Positions 8,386-16,546 of a DNA stretch of 32,792 nt are shown here, one piece after another. Both the position numbers and the translations under genes were made by a program. Every line of letters begins with the position of its first letter. Position 1 is the stretch's first letter. The DNA comes from JAJECS01 sp034428595 (lineage in GTDB: Bacteria; Chloroflexota; UBA11872). The notes under the pieces were generated by a model. The model was not told the origin of the DNA. It saw nothing but the letters and a program-made list of their open reading frames with translations, and did not search any database. The stretch lies in the NCBI GenBank assembly GCA_034428595.1, contig DAOUHO010000016.1:1-32792 (forward strand). The letters are read 5' to 3'.

Positions 8386-9465
8386 TCAACCCGGCACTTC
8401 GCGGTGCGGCAGCAGTTTCAGGCACACGGGCGCAGGCACGGCAGCTTCCTGGCCGGCGAACTCAAGCGCTCCCGAAGCCTCATCGACCCGGAACGTGACG
8501 ATGTTGCCGGAGTTCTGGTTGGCGGCGAGCAGGAGCCGGCCGTCCGGCGTGATGAGAAAGTTCCGCGGCGTCTCACCGCGGGTCGGCGTATGACCAAGCG
8601 GCGTGAGCGTGCCCGTGCCGGACTCGACCGCGAATGCCGCAATCGAGTCGTGGCCGCGGTTCGAGGCGTACACGAAGCGACCGTCCGGCGACACGTGGAT
8701 GTCGGCGCAGGTGTTGTCGCCGTCCCACGCCGCCGGAAGCGTCGAGATCCTCTGCTTGGGGCTCAGCGCCCCCGTCGCCGCTTCGTAGTCGTAGACGGCA
8801 ACCGTCGAACTCAGCTCGTTCACCGCGTAGGCATGAGCGGAGGCCGGGTGAAAGGCGAAATGCCGCGGGCCGTCACCCGGATTGGCGCGCACTGCCAGGT
8901 CCGGTTGCTCGATCAGCCGCCCGGTTGCGTGATCGATGCGATAGACCACGATGGCGTCCATTCCCAGATCGCAGGCGTAAACCAGCGTGTTGGCGCGGTC
9001 GATCATCACGCAGTGCGCGTGGGCCTGCCGCTGGCGCTCCGGATGGACTGACGAGCCGCGATGCTGGACGAAATCGGTTCGCGCTCCCAGGGATCCGTCC
9101 GCCCGGATCGGTAGGAGCGACACGCTGCCGCCGAAATAGTTCGCCACGACGACGTACGAATCCGTTTGATCCACCTGCACGTGGCAGGGCCCGGCGCCTC
9201 CGCTACGCTCCGTGTTCAGCAGCGTGAGCGACCCGTGCCGATCGATCGAGTAGGCCATGATCACGCCATCGCCGGAAACCTGCTCACACGCGGCATACAG
9301 GTGCTCACCGCTTGGGTCGATGGCAAGGAACGTCGGGTTCTCGACGCCCGGCTGCACGTCGACGCACGCAAGGGCGCCGGACGCGGCGTTCATGCGACAG
9401 GTGTAGATGCCCTCGGCGCCCAGATCGGTATAGGTGCCGACAAACAGGGTGCGCTCGTCGTTCAC
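8386..9465 (-). CDS. lactonase, seven-bladed beta-propeller (6-phosphogluconolactonase YbhE/Pgl type)
   Basis: 359 aa, the normal size. It opens with LFVGTYTDLGAEGIYTC, the usual start of the lactonase propeller, and carries repeated blade strands such as NPTFLAIDPSGEHLYAA, GPRHFAFHPASAHAYAVNE, DIHVSPDGRFVYASNR and PRNFLITPDGRLLLAAN. The known activity in the family is hydrolysis of 6-phosphogluconolactone or other sugar lactones. The GTG at 9465 is chosen because GGAAGGGG lies 6-13 bases upstream; longer in-frame readings to 10080 run antisense through an amidohydrolase. No signal peptide, so cytoplasmic. No pentose-phosphate gene is nearby, and the neighbouring aldolase and amidohydrolase suggest a general lactone or sugar-acid role. 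Confidence 0.88.
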   Translation of the reverse strand: MNDERTLFVGTYTDLGAEGIYTCRMNAASGALACVDVQPGVENPTFLAIDPSGEHLYAACEQVSGDGVIMAYSIDRHGSLTLLNTERSGGAGPCHVQVDQTDSYVVVANYFGGSVSLLPIRADGSLGARTDFVQHRGSSVHPERQRQAHAHCVMIDRANTLVYACDLGMDAIVVYRIDHATGRLIEQPDLAVRANPGDGPRHFAFHPASAHAYAVNELSSTVAVYDYEAATGALSPKQRISTLPAAWDGDNTCADIHVSPDGRFVYASNRGHDSIAAFAVESGTGTLTPLGHTPTRGETPRNFLITPDGRLLLAANQNSGNIVTFRVDEASGALEFAGQEAAVPAPVCLKLLPHREVPG

Positions 9466-9625
9466 GCTCGGCCCCTTCCCAGCGTGCCCCAGTGCGTGAG
9501 GCTGGCCGACCATAGCACCGGGTTTGGACCCGGCCACGGGACGCACCGCCGTGCGCACTCTCGCAGTTTCATGATGTCCGGCGCTCGGCGGACCCGCGGA
9601 CGCCAGCGGGGCTCGTCCAGGCACA

Positions 9626-10855
9626 ATGCGGTCCGAGTTCAAATTCGGGCCGGCGCCAATGCACGCACACAACCACGAGTCCCATGGCCCGTCGCCGACG
9701 GGACGAACCGTCGTGCGTGCCGGCAAGCTCTTCGACGGTGTCTGCCGGACGCTCACCGACGACGCCATGGTCGTGGTTGCGGACGGGCAAGTGGTCGCCG
9801 CGGGACCCGCAGCTGACATCGACACCGACCCCGACGACATGGCGATCGATCTCCGTCCGTGCACGGTGATGCCGGGGCTGATCGACGCCCACGTCCATCT
9901 CATGGGGCAGAACCCGGCGCATGCGCATCCCGGACCCATCGAATACCGCGCCATTCGGTCGGCGGCGCAAGCCAAGGCGCTGCTCGAGGCCGGTTTCACC
10001 ACGCTGCGCGACCTCGGGTCACAGACGTCCGTGGCTCTCAAGCAAGCCATCGACGAAGGCGCCGTGCCGGGGCCGCGCATGATCGCCGCCGGCTATGCCA
10101 TTGCCCGCACCGGCGGCCCCTGGTTTGGCATGGAGCCCTCGTGGCGCTGGGTGCGGCCCGCGGACGGCGTCGACGCCTGTCGCCAGGCCGTGCATCGCTG
10201 CATCCGGGAAGGCTCCAGCGTCATCAAGATCGGTACCTCGACCGGACGAGGCGACGCGGCCTGGGGCGAAATTCCGACCTACACCGTGGCCGAGGTGCAA
10301 GCCGTGGTCGAGGAGGCGCACGCCTGGGGCCTGCGCGTGGCGGCGCACGCCATGGGCGACGAGGGGGTGCGCCGGGCGGTGCTCGGCGGCGTCGACACGG
10401 TCGAGCACGGCTACAACATCACCGACGACACCCTGGGCCTGATCATCGAGCGTGGCGTGTATCTGGTTCCGACCCTACGCGCGCGGGCGTTTTCCACCAG
10501 CGACGACGGCCGGCGGACCTACACCGGCCAGGTTCGTTCGCTGCGGCGGGCCTATGCGGCCGGCGCGCGGCTGGCGCTGGGCACCGACACAACGGGCGGC
10601 GCCGGGATGCCGCACGGCCACGAGAACGCGGTCGAGTTCAGGCTCATGGCCGAGACCATGGAGCCCATCGACGCGCTGCTGTCGGGCACGCGCGTGGCGG
10701 CGCAGGCGCTTGGGCTCCACCCGCACATGGGCAGCCTGCAACCTGGAGCGGCCGCCGACCTGGTCGCCGTGCGCGAAAACCCCCTGCGTGACCTTGACAC
10801 CCTGCAACGGGTCGAATTCGTCATGCAGGGCGGCCGAGTGATCGTGGCGCCCTGA
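9626..10855 (+). CDS. amidohydrolase family protein (imidazolonepropionase/prolidase-like)
   Basis: 409 aa from ATG 9626; ATG 9659 is an alternative 11 residues in. The domain order is typical: a small beta-sandwich start (VVRAGKLFDGV), then the metal-binding DAHVH (87-91), a possible bridging lysine in VIKIGTST, histidines in AAHAMGD and VEHGYN, the catalytic aspartate in LGTDTTGG, and the closing beta-sandwich GSLQPGAAADLVAVRENPL. This family hydrolyses cyclic amides or X-Pro dipeptides. Substrate unknown. The N-terminal stretch HAHNHESH is histidine-rich and precedes the domain. It diverges from the lactonase gene and converges on the peptide ABC ATPases, so it appears to be a single-gene unit. 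Confidence 0.88.
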   Translation: MRSEFKFGPAPMHAHNHESHGPSPTGRTVVRAGKLFDGVCRTLTDDAMVVVADGQVVAAGPAADIDTDPDDMAIDLRPCTVMPGLIDAHVHLMGQNPAHAHPGPIEYRAIRSAAQAKALLEAGFTTLRDLGSQTSVALKQAIDEGAVPGPRMIAAGYAIARTGGPWFGMEPSWRWVRPADGVDACRQAVHRCIREGSSVIKIGTSTGRGDAAWGEIPTYTVAEVQAVVEEAHAWGLRVAAHAMGDEGVRRAVLGGVDTVEHGYNITDDTLGLIIERGVYLVPTLRARAFSTSDDGRRTYTGQVRSLRRAYAAGARLALGTDTTGGAGMPHGHENAVEFRLMAETMEPIDALLSGTRVAAQALGLHPHMGSLQPGAAADLVAVRENPLRDLDTLQRVEFVMQGGRVIVAP

Positions 10856-10884
10856 CCCACGCGCCGCTTGTCCGAGCCTCGGTC

Positions 10885-11970
10885 CTATGGCGTTGTGGAA
10901 CTCCGGGCGGCGTCGGTGATGGCGTCGTGCATTTCGCCACTGATCTGTGGGAGCGCCGTGCCGCGCCGGTCAAAGTCGTCCGCGACGTGGCACGCCACCA
11001 GGTGACCGTCGCCGAAGTCCCGCAGAGGCGGCTCCTCGTTGAAGCACACATCCTGCACCACGGCGCACCGCGTATTGAACCGACACCCCTGGGGCGGGTT
11101 CGTCGGACTCGGCAACTCGCCGGGAATGATCAGTCGTTCCCGCTGCTCGGACGGATCGGGCACCGGAATCGCATCCATGAGCGCGCGGGTGTAGGGGTGA
11201 ATGGCGTTGCTGAAGAGCTCCGGCGTATCGGCCTGTTCCACGATCTTGCCCAGATACATCACGGCCACGCGGTCGCAGACGTAGCGCACCACGGCCAGGT
11301 TGTGGGCGATGAACAAGTAGGTGAGGCCAAATTCGCCCTGGAGGTCGCGCAGCAGGTTCAGGATTTGCGACTGAATCGAAACGTCGAGGGCGGAGACCGG
11401 CTCGTCGCAAACGAGAAACTGCGGGCGCAACACCAGCGCTCGGGCGATGCCGATGCGCTGGCGCTGTCCGCCCGAGAACTCGTGCGGATATCGCTGCGCG
11501 TAGTGGCTGCTGATGCCGACGATATCCATGATCTCGCGGATTTGGTCGCTGCGCTCGTCGGCCGTGCCGATCTTGTGGACTTCGAGGCCCTCGCCGATGA
11601 TGCCGCCCACGGTGATGCGTGGATCCAGCGACCCGTAGGGGTCCTGGAAGATGATCTGCATGTTTCGGGCCAGCACCTTGCGGTCGAGCTTCGACACGTC
11701 CTCGCCGCCAAAGTAGATTTCGCCGCTGGTTGGCGGATAGATGCGCAGGATGGTGCGGCCGACGGTGGTCTTGCCACACCCGCTCTCGCCCACCAGGCCG
11801 AACGTCTCGCCGCGCTTGATGTCAAAGGAAACCTCGTCGGCGGCATGCACCTGGGCAATGGTCCGGAGGAGGATGCCGCCTCGCACCGGAAAGTGCTTGG
11901 TCAGCTTCTGCACGGAGACAAGCGCGTCATTGGGCGCGCCGTTGCCCGAGGCAGCAATGTCAGAAGACAT
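10885..11970 (-). CDS. oppF: oligopeptide/dipeptide ABC transporter ATP-binding protein, OppF/DppF type
   Basis: 361 aa. Walker A GESGCGKTT (61-69), signature FSGGQRQR, Walker B FLVCDEPVSALD and the switch histidine in AHN are present. The C-terminal oligopeptide-transporter tail has C-x5-C-x6-C in GCRFNTRCAVVQDVC and a later VACH, the cysteine set reported to bind an iron-sulfur cluster in DppD/DppF-type ATPases. The ATG overlaps the upstream ATPase stop by one base (TGATG at 11970), so the pair is translationally coupled. No binding protein or permease genes adjoin, so the substrate class (peptide, nickel, sugar) cannot be fixed. Confidence 0.92.
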   Translation of the reverse strand: MSSDIAASGNGAPNDALVSVQKLTKHFPVRGGILLRTIAQVHAADEVSFDIKRGETFGLVGESGCGKTTVGRTILRIYPPTSGEIYFGGEDVSKLDRKVLARNMQIIFQDPYGSLDPRITVGGIIGEGLEVHKIGTADERSDQIREIMDIVGISSHYAQRYPHEFSGGQRQRIGIARALVLRPQFLVCDEPVSALDVSIQSQILNLLRDLQGEFGLTYLFIAHNLAVVRYVCDRVAVMYLGKIVEQADTPELFSNAIHPYTRALMDAIPVPDPSEQRERLIIPGELPSPTNPPQGCRFNTRCAVVQDVCFNEEPPLRDFGDGHLVACHVADDFDRRGTALPQISGEMHDAITDAARSSTTP

Positions 11971-13067
11971 CAGTTCACCGATCCCGCGGTCGCCCGAGCT
12001 TGTGGCAGCGGCTCGCCATCGTGCCCGGATGGTCGCTGGGGATACAGGTGACAGCGCACCGTACGCCCATCGTCAAGCCGCTGAAGTTGCGGGCGGTTGT
12101 CACGGCATATGTTCATCGCCTCCGGACAGCGCGACTGGAAGAGGCACCCGCTTGGCAGCCGCATCATGTGCGGCACCGATCCGCGGATGGTCGAGAGCCG
12201 TTCGCCGCGATCCGTCATCAGGCTCGGAATGCTGGTCATCAACCCTCGGGTATACGGGTGTTTCGGCGCGGCGAACAGTGATCCGACGTCGGCGTACTCA
12301 ACCACTTCGCCGGTGTACATCACCGCCACGTCGTCGGCCATTTCGGCAATCACGCCGAGATCGTGCGTAATCAGCAACAGCGCCATACCCGTTCGGGACC
12401 GGATTTCCCGGATTAATTCGAGAATCTGTGCCTGAATCGTCACGTCGAGGGCGGTCGTGGGTTCGTCGGCCAAGAGCAATTGGGGTTCGCACGCCAGCGC
12501 CATGGCAATCATCACCCGCTGGCGCATGCCGCCCGACAGCTCGTGGGGATACGCCTTGATCCGCTGCTCGGGTTGCGGAATGCCCACCAGTCGCAGGACC
12601 TCGATGATTCGTTCGTAGCGCTGCTTGCGGGTGAAGCTGCGGTGCTCGCGCAGGACCTCGCCAATTTGATTGCCGGTGTTGAAGACGGGGTTCAGCGCCG
12701 TCATCGGCTCCTGGAAGATCATGGAAATCTCGTCGCCGCGCACGCTGCGCATTTCGCGATCGCTGAGACCACGCAGATCACGGTCCTGCCACACGACCTC
12801 GCCGTCGACAATGTCGCCCGGCGGACGAATCAGACGCATCACGCTGAGCGCGCTGACGCTCTTGCCGCAGCCGGATTCACCGACCAGCCCGAGCGTCTTG
12901 CCGCGTTCGATGGCATAGGACACACCGTCGACGGCCCGAATTATTCCGTCGCGAACCCGAAAGTGCGTGCGCAGATTTCGCACCGACAGCAGCAGGTCGC
13001 CCTTTTCGACCCGTTCCGGCAGCTGCATGCCGGGCTCGGGCGCGCCGTTTGCTTCGCTCATTGCCAT
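11970..13067 (-). CDS. oppD: oligopeptide/dipeptide ABC transporter ATP-binding protein, OppD/DppD type
   Basis: 365 aa from ATG 13067 (MAMSEANG); the second ATG at 13061 is equally plausible, and neither has a strong ribosome binding site. Walker A GESGCGKS (63-70), Q-loop IFQEPMTALNP, signature LSGGMRQR, Walker B LLLADEPTTALD and THD are all present. The C-terminal tail has GCLFQSRCPEAMNIC (C-x5-C-x6-C) and VRCH, matching its partner. OppD and OppF act as the ATPase heterodimer of a peptide-family importer; the pore subunits OppB and OppC and the solute-binding OppA are not in this window. A good candidate promoter lies 158 bp upstream. Confidence 0.92.
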   Translation of the reverse strand: MAMSEANGAPEPGMQLPERVEKGDLLLSVRNLRTHFRVRDGIIRAVDGVSYAIERGKTLGLVGESGCGKSVSALSVMRLIRPPGDIVDGEVVWQDRDLRGLSDREMRSVRGDEISMIFQEPMTALNPVFNTGNQIGEVLREHRSFTRKQRYERIIEVLRLVGIPQPEQRIKAYPHELSGGMRQRVMIAMALACEPQLLLADEPTTALDVTIQAQILELIREIRSRTGMALLLITHDLGVIAEMADDVAVMYTGEVVEYADVGSLFAAPKHPYTRGLMTSIPSLMTDRGERLSTIRGSVPHMMRLPSGCLFQSRCPEAMNICRDNRPQLQRLDDGRTVRCHLYPQRPSGHDGEPLPQARATAGSVN

Positions 13068-13224
13068 TCGAGCAGGTCGGCCGCTCCGCACCGCGGCGTC
13101 CGTGTGGCGGTCGGACAATGCCCTGCAAACATTAGTTGAGACGCTTCTCCGTAGGTCGTGGCTCGCTGCTCGCCCATGGTCGGCTTGCACACGCTCCCTG
13201 AACGACTGGTCGGCCGCGAGGATG

Positions 13225-13254
13225 AGTTTAGGTGCGAGCGCCCGCGGGCGTCAA
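13225..13254 (-). promoter_or_regulatory. candidate oppDF promoter with a palindrome in the spacer
   Basis: On the reverse strand TTGACG (13249-13254) and TAAACT (13225-13230) are 18 bp apart, matching the vegetative consensus 5/6 and 4/6. The spacer holds the perfect 12-base palindrome CGCCCGCGGGCG (13239-13250), which also touches the -35 box and could be a repressor site. It lies just after the spoIID-like stop, leaving a leader of about 150 nt before oppD. The palindrome might instead be a weak hairpin of the upstream gene, but no T-run follows. Confidence 0.45.
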
Positions 13255-13263
13255 CGTGCAGCC

Positions 13264-14865
13264 TCATGACAGCTCGCGCAGCTCAATTCCCGTGTAGTAG
13301 TGCGTAAGGATTTCGTCGAAGGTATGCCCCGCCAACGCCATGCCCTGCGCGCCCCATTGGCTCATGCCCAAGCCATGGCCGAAGCCGCGTCCCGTGAGGA
13401 CCAGTGCGGGCGGACGCTCGAAGACCGCGACGTGCACGGCGCCGTTCACCAGCTCGATATCGGGGGGCGCCGTGGCAAAGGCGACGCTGCGGCGCACGGA
13501 GGCGATGCGGTGCCCCTCTTCGAGCAACGCGCCGAAACGGCGGGGCGCCGCACCGATCAGCTCCAGCGACTCCATCGGGGAAAGCTCCAGCTCGACGAAT
13601 GCGCTGGGCAGGCCAAGCGCTGTGCGCACGTCATCGCCAAAGAGCTCCACTTCTCCCGCGGCGCCGACGACCAGGACCCGCAGCGGACGACCCGCCGGCG
13701 TGCGCTCCAAGACGCGCAGATCGACGACGGCGCCCACGCCTCCGTTTCGAATGGCGCGATAGTCGGCCAACTCGGACAGCGGGATCGTCCGCGTCCAGCG
13801 ATAGCCTTCGGCGCCCCATGACACGGTCAGGGCGGCGGCGTCACCGGGAGAGGGCACGCTGCGAAGATAGGGAACGGGCGTGCCCCACACATGCTCGGAA
13901 CTCTCGGTCACGTCGCCGGCATTCGCCGAGTACAGCGCTTCGATCGGCGCGCCATTGAACATCGCCACGACGCCCGCCGTCGCAGCCACCGCCGCCTGCG
14001 TTCGCTCGGACTCACTGCGCGTGCCGCCATAGGCCTGGCAGTTTTGGTTGTCGCAAATGTCGTAGATCTCGTCAGGTTGCAGGTGCTGGATGGCGTAGGT
14101 CCGCGCCGCCACCGCCTGCGCCTTCAGCGCCTCCATCTCCCAATTGCGGGGCATCTCCGCGCCCACCACCGACGCGAGATAGTCGGCAAGGCCCACGTGA
14201 TTCACCACGAGAAAGTCCCCATCGACGCGACGAATGTCGAATCCGCCGCGGTATGCCGTGCCGTTGAGGCGTGTCGCGGCATGAGGCTCACCCGGCCGCA
14301 CGTCGAGCCGCTCCGGAAGCTCGAACGTCGCCCAATCGCCTACCGCCAGGGTGGGGCGCGACGGCAGGACGCGCGCCCCGACGCCGGTCTCCGCGCGAAT
14401 CAACCGGCGGTGGCGCTCGAGCACTGAAAGGTCAACGTAGGGGCCGAGATGCACGAGGCCCGGCTCGGCTGCTCGCACCGGTCCGTCGACGCCAATCTCT
14501 AGCGTCCAGGGCGCCGCCGCTTGCACCGGGAACGCCAGAAATCGCGGGGAGTGCCCGACGACAATCCGCTGCCCCGACGCCATGTCCCGCGCGCGACCGT
14601 CGACGACCACCGTCGAAGGGCCCTGGGGCTCGAGCGTGAGAGTGTCGCCAACGTCGCTGAGCAAGACCCGAATGACCTCGGGCAAGGCCGGCTCGGACTG
14701 CTGGGCGCCCACCCCGGTCGCTGCGAGCAGCGCGAGCACAAGCGCCACGCCACCCGCGGCGGCAATTGCTAACGATCGCGGACGGGCGGCCGGGCGAACG
14801 GCCGCGGTTGGGCGCGAATGCGCACTGGCCTCACGCGGCGGGATCATCAAACGCTTACGCTCCAT
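13264..14865 (-). CDS. SpoIID/LytB-domain protein (peptidoglycan lytic transglycosylase-like)
   Basis: 533 aa with a basic N-terminus and one hydrophobic segment at about 31-53 (signal peptide or anchor), so exported. The SpoIID domain begins with LADYLASVVGAEMPRNWEMEALKAQAVAARTYA (split here over residues 226-258); Glu237 in AEMP aligns with the catalytic glutamate of Bacillus SpoIID, which cleaves denuded glycan strands. The domain closes with GRGFGHGLGMSQWGAQGMA near the C-terminus. It is longer than SpoIID because of about 170 residues between the signal and the domain. An ICDNQNCQAYGG stretch adds two cysteines. This domain is widespread outside spore-formers and does not by itself indicate sporulation. 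It lies in a run with TatA and a carboxypeptidase, which fits wall remodelling. Confidence 0.88.
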   Translation of the reverse strand: MERKRLMIPPREASAHSRPTAAVRPAARPRSLAIAAAGGVALVLALLAATGVGAQQSEPALPEVIRVLLSDVGDTLTLEPQGPSTVVVDGRARDMASGQRIVVGHSPRFLAFPVQAAAPWTLEIGVDGPVRAAEPGLVHLGPYVDLSVLERHRRLIRAETGVGARVLPSRPTLAVGDWATFELPERLDVRPGEPHAATRLNGTAYRGGFDIRRVDGDFLVVNHVGLADYLASVVGAEMPRNWEMEALKAQAVAARTYAIQHLQPDEIYDICDNQNCQAYGGTRSESERTQAAVAATAGVVAMFNGAPIEALYSANAGDVTESSEHVWGTPVPYLRSVPSPGDAAALTVSWGAEGYRWTRTIPLSELADYRAIRNGGVGAVVDLRVLERTPAGRPLRVLVVGAAGEVELFGDDVRTALGLPSAFVELELSPMESLELIGAAPRRFGALLEEGHRIASVRRSVAFATAPPDIELVNGAVHVAVFERPPALVLTGRGFGHGLGMSQWGAQGMALAGHTFDEILTHYYTGIELRELS

Positions 14866-14909
14866 CGCCGCAGGTCAATGTCGCCTGCCGCGCGGTGGGG
14901 AGCGCCCGA

Positions 14910-15194
14910 CTAGGACTCGGGCTTTTTCTCGGCGGGAGCCTCGGATGCGCCTTCGGCCGCGGCATCGGCGCTGGCAACCGTGGTGGCCGGAGTCTCCGGC
15001 GCTTCGCCGGCTTCGTCCTGCTCGCCTTCTTCGCCTTCGTCTTCGTCCTCGAGGCCGGCCCGCGCCTCGCTGCGGAACTCGCGCACGCTCTTGCCGAGCG
15101 CCTGCCCCACGCCCGCGATGCGGCCGGCGCCGAACAGAGCGATCACGATGAGCAAGATGATGAGCAGCTCAAGCGGCCCAAGTGATGTGAACAC
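14910..15194 (-). CDS. tatA: twin-arginine translocase subunit TatA/TatE-like
   Basis: 94 aa. A single membrane helix (about residues 6-22) with the hinge FGAGRI is followed by an amphipathic helix containing LGKSVREFRSEAR, the TatA layout. The usual FGPxKLP motif is changed to FGAGRIAG. The rest is an unusually acidic, Ala/Glu-rich tail (EDEDEGEEGEQDEAGE, then about 30 more residues). TatA forms the size-adaptable pore for folded proteins with TatC, which is not in this window. The start is GTG 15194, with GGGAGAGA 6-13 bases upstream. A short hairpin sits directly upstream of that site. Confidence 0.9.
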   Translation of the reverse strand: MFTSLGPLELLIILLIVIALFGAGRIAGVGQALGKSVREFRSEARAGLEDEDEGEEGEQDEAGEAPETPATTVASADAAAEGASEAPAEKKPES

Positions 15195-15207
15195 GGCTAA
15201 TCTCTCC

Positions 15208-15224
15208 CTCGCTGCGGCAGCGAG
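15208..15224 (-). repeat. inverted repeat in the tatA leader
   Basis: CTCGCTGC-G-GCAGCGAG is a perfect inverted repeat (8-base arms, one-base centre; about 7 bp when folded with a three-base loop). It lies at the upstream edge of the tatA ribosome binding site. It has no T-run, so it is not a terminator. The whole gap 15195-15397 resembles degenerate dispersed palindromic elements and holds no gene. Confidence 0.35.
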
Positions 15225-15397
15225 AGCGCTGCCCTTGGTGGACGAGTCCTCATTGTCGGGGTTCTGTCACAGCCGCCGGCGCGACTGCTCCACGCGTCAC
15301 GATCAACACGTTCCCGACCACGGTGCTTCGATACACCGTACGCCACTTTACCTTCTCCCGGCGGGTTGGGATGGGAAATAGTCGCCAACGCCGCATC

Positions 15398-16540
15398 CTA
15401 ACCCTGCGCGTTGAGGAGTTGGAATCCGAAATCCAGGAGCACCGCCGCGTCCCGCTCGCGCTGGCTGCTTCCCAAGAGCACGACCATGAGGCGGCGCCCG
15501 TCGCGTTCGGCCGCGGCGATGATGTTGCCGCCGGCGTCCTGCGTGCGCCCAGTCTTGACGCCGAGAGCGCCGTCATAGGACCACAGCAAGCTGTTGAGGC
15601 TCGTGGCGGTGTAGGCGCCGTGGGTCGGGCTGGCCGGAATCACGTAGGCGCGCGAGGAGACGATGCGCGCGATGAGCGGAAAGCGTTCGATTGCGTCGGC
15701 GGCGAGCACGGCCATTTCGAAGGCGGTGCTCCGGTGGTCGGGTGAGTCAAATCCCACTGGGTTGGCGAAGGTGGTGTTGGCCAGCCCGAGCCGTCGCGCG
15801 AGGTCATTCATCTGCGCCACGGTATAGGCCTCACCGCCAATTCCGTCCGCGACCGTCACCGCCGCATCGTTCGCCGACGGCAGCAACATGGCGAACAACA
15901 GATCTTGCAGCGTCAGTACTTCTCCCGGGCGCAGGCCGATGACGTTCGGCGGCTGCTCGGCGGCTGCCGGCGGAACCTGGATTCGCAAATCGGCCGGCGC
16001 CTGTTCCAAGGCGACAACGGCCGTCGCCAGTTTGGCCAGACTCGCGGGTGCGTGCGGCACGTGCGTGTCGCGCCCGTACAGGATGGTGCGCTGCCCGAGA
16101 TCGACGACCATCGCCGACGCGGCCGTGATGGGCGGAGCTTCAATCGGTTGGATGAATGGGTCCTCAATGAAGGCGGCATTGGCGGCCCGCGCCAACGTCG
16201 GGGCATTGGCCTGCACGCGCTCCAAGTCTCGGTCGAGTAGATTCACCACCCGGCCCATGTCCGGCAGCGGCGCCTCCACCGACGAAAAGATCCGCGTCAG
16301 CAACAACACGCCGACAATTGCCGCCAGCAGGACGAGGAGAAGCTCCGCGCCACGGCGGAAACGCATCGCCTGCACCCGGCGCACCCGCGGCTGTTTCGCC
16401 GGCTGCCGCAACTGGGCGTGGTAAATCGGAGGCGGCACCGCGACGCCGGTCGCGTCCCCAGCGCCGGCGTCAAGCAATTCCTCTTGTCGCCAACCGTCCA
16501 GCGCCCGGCGTGCCCGGCGATCTCGTTTTCTTGTCGGCAT
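15398..16540 (-). CDS. D-alanyl-D-alanine carboxypeptidase (peptidase S11)
   Basis: 380 aa. All three penicillin-binding motifs are visible: S167-L-A-K170, S222-A-N224 and K329-T-G331. S11 enzymes trim the terminal D-Ala from peptidoglycan stem peptides outside the cell. A hydrophobic segment at about 65-83 anchors it; the 64 preceding residues are basic, proline-containing and presumably cytoplasmic, longer than in DacA. A helical stretch (about 95-125) links the anchor to the catalytic domain. There is no C-terminal DacA-like domain. The start is 6 bp after the pyrE stop on the same strand, so the two are probably co-transcribed, an unusual pairing of wall and pyrimidine functions. Confidence 0.9.
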   Translation of the reverse strand: MPTRKRDRRARRALDGWRQEELLDAGAGDATGVAVPPPIYHAQLRQPAKQPRVRRVQAMRFRRGAELLLVLLAAIVGVLLLTRIFSSVEAPLPDMGRVVNLLDRDLERVQANAPTLARAANAAFIEDPFIQPIEAPPITAASAMVVDLGQRTILYGRDTHVPHAPASLAKLATAVVALEQAPADLRIQVPPAAAEQPPNVIGLRPGEVLTLQDLLFAMLLPSANDAAVTVADGIGGEAYTVAQMNDLARRLGLANTTFANPVGFDSPDHRSTAFEMAVLAADAIERFPLIARIVSSRAYVIPASPTHGAYTATSLNSLLWSYDGALGVKTGRTQDAGGNIIAAAERDGRRLMVVLLGSSQRERDAAVLLDFGFQLLNAQG

Positions 16541-16546
16541 TGCTTG

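Noticed and set aside
13264..14865. Evidence of sporulation from the SpoIID-domain protein.
   Set aside because: The domain is widespread in non-spore-forming bacteria, and no other sporulation gene is present.
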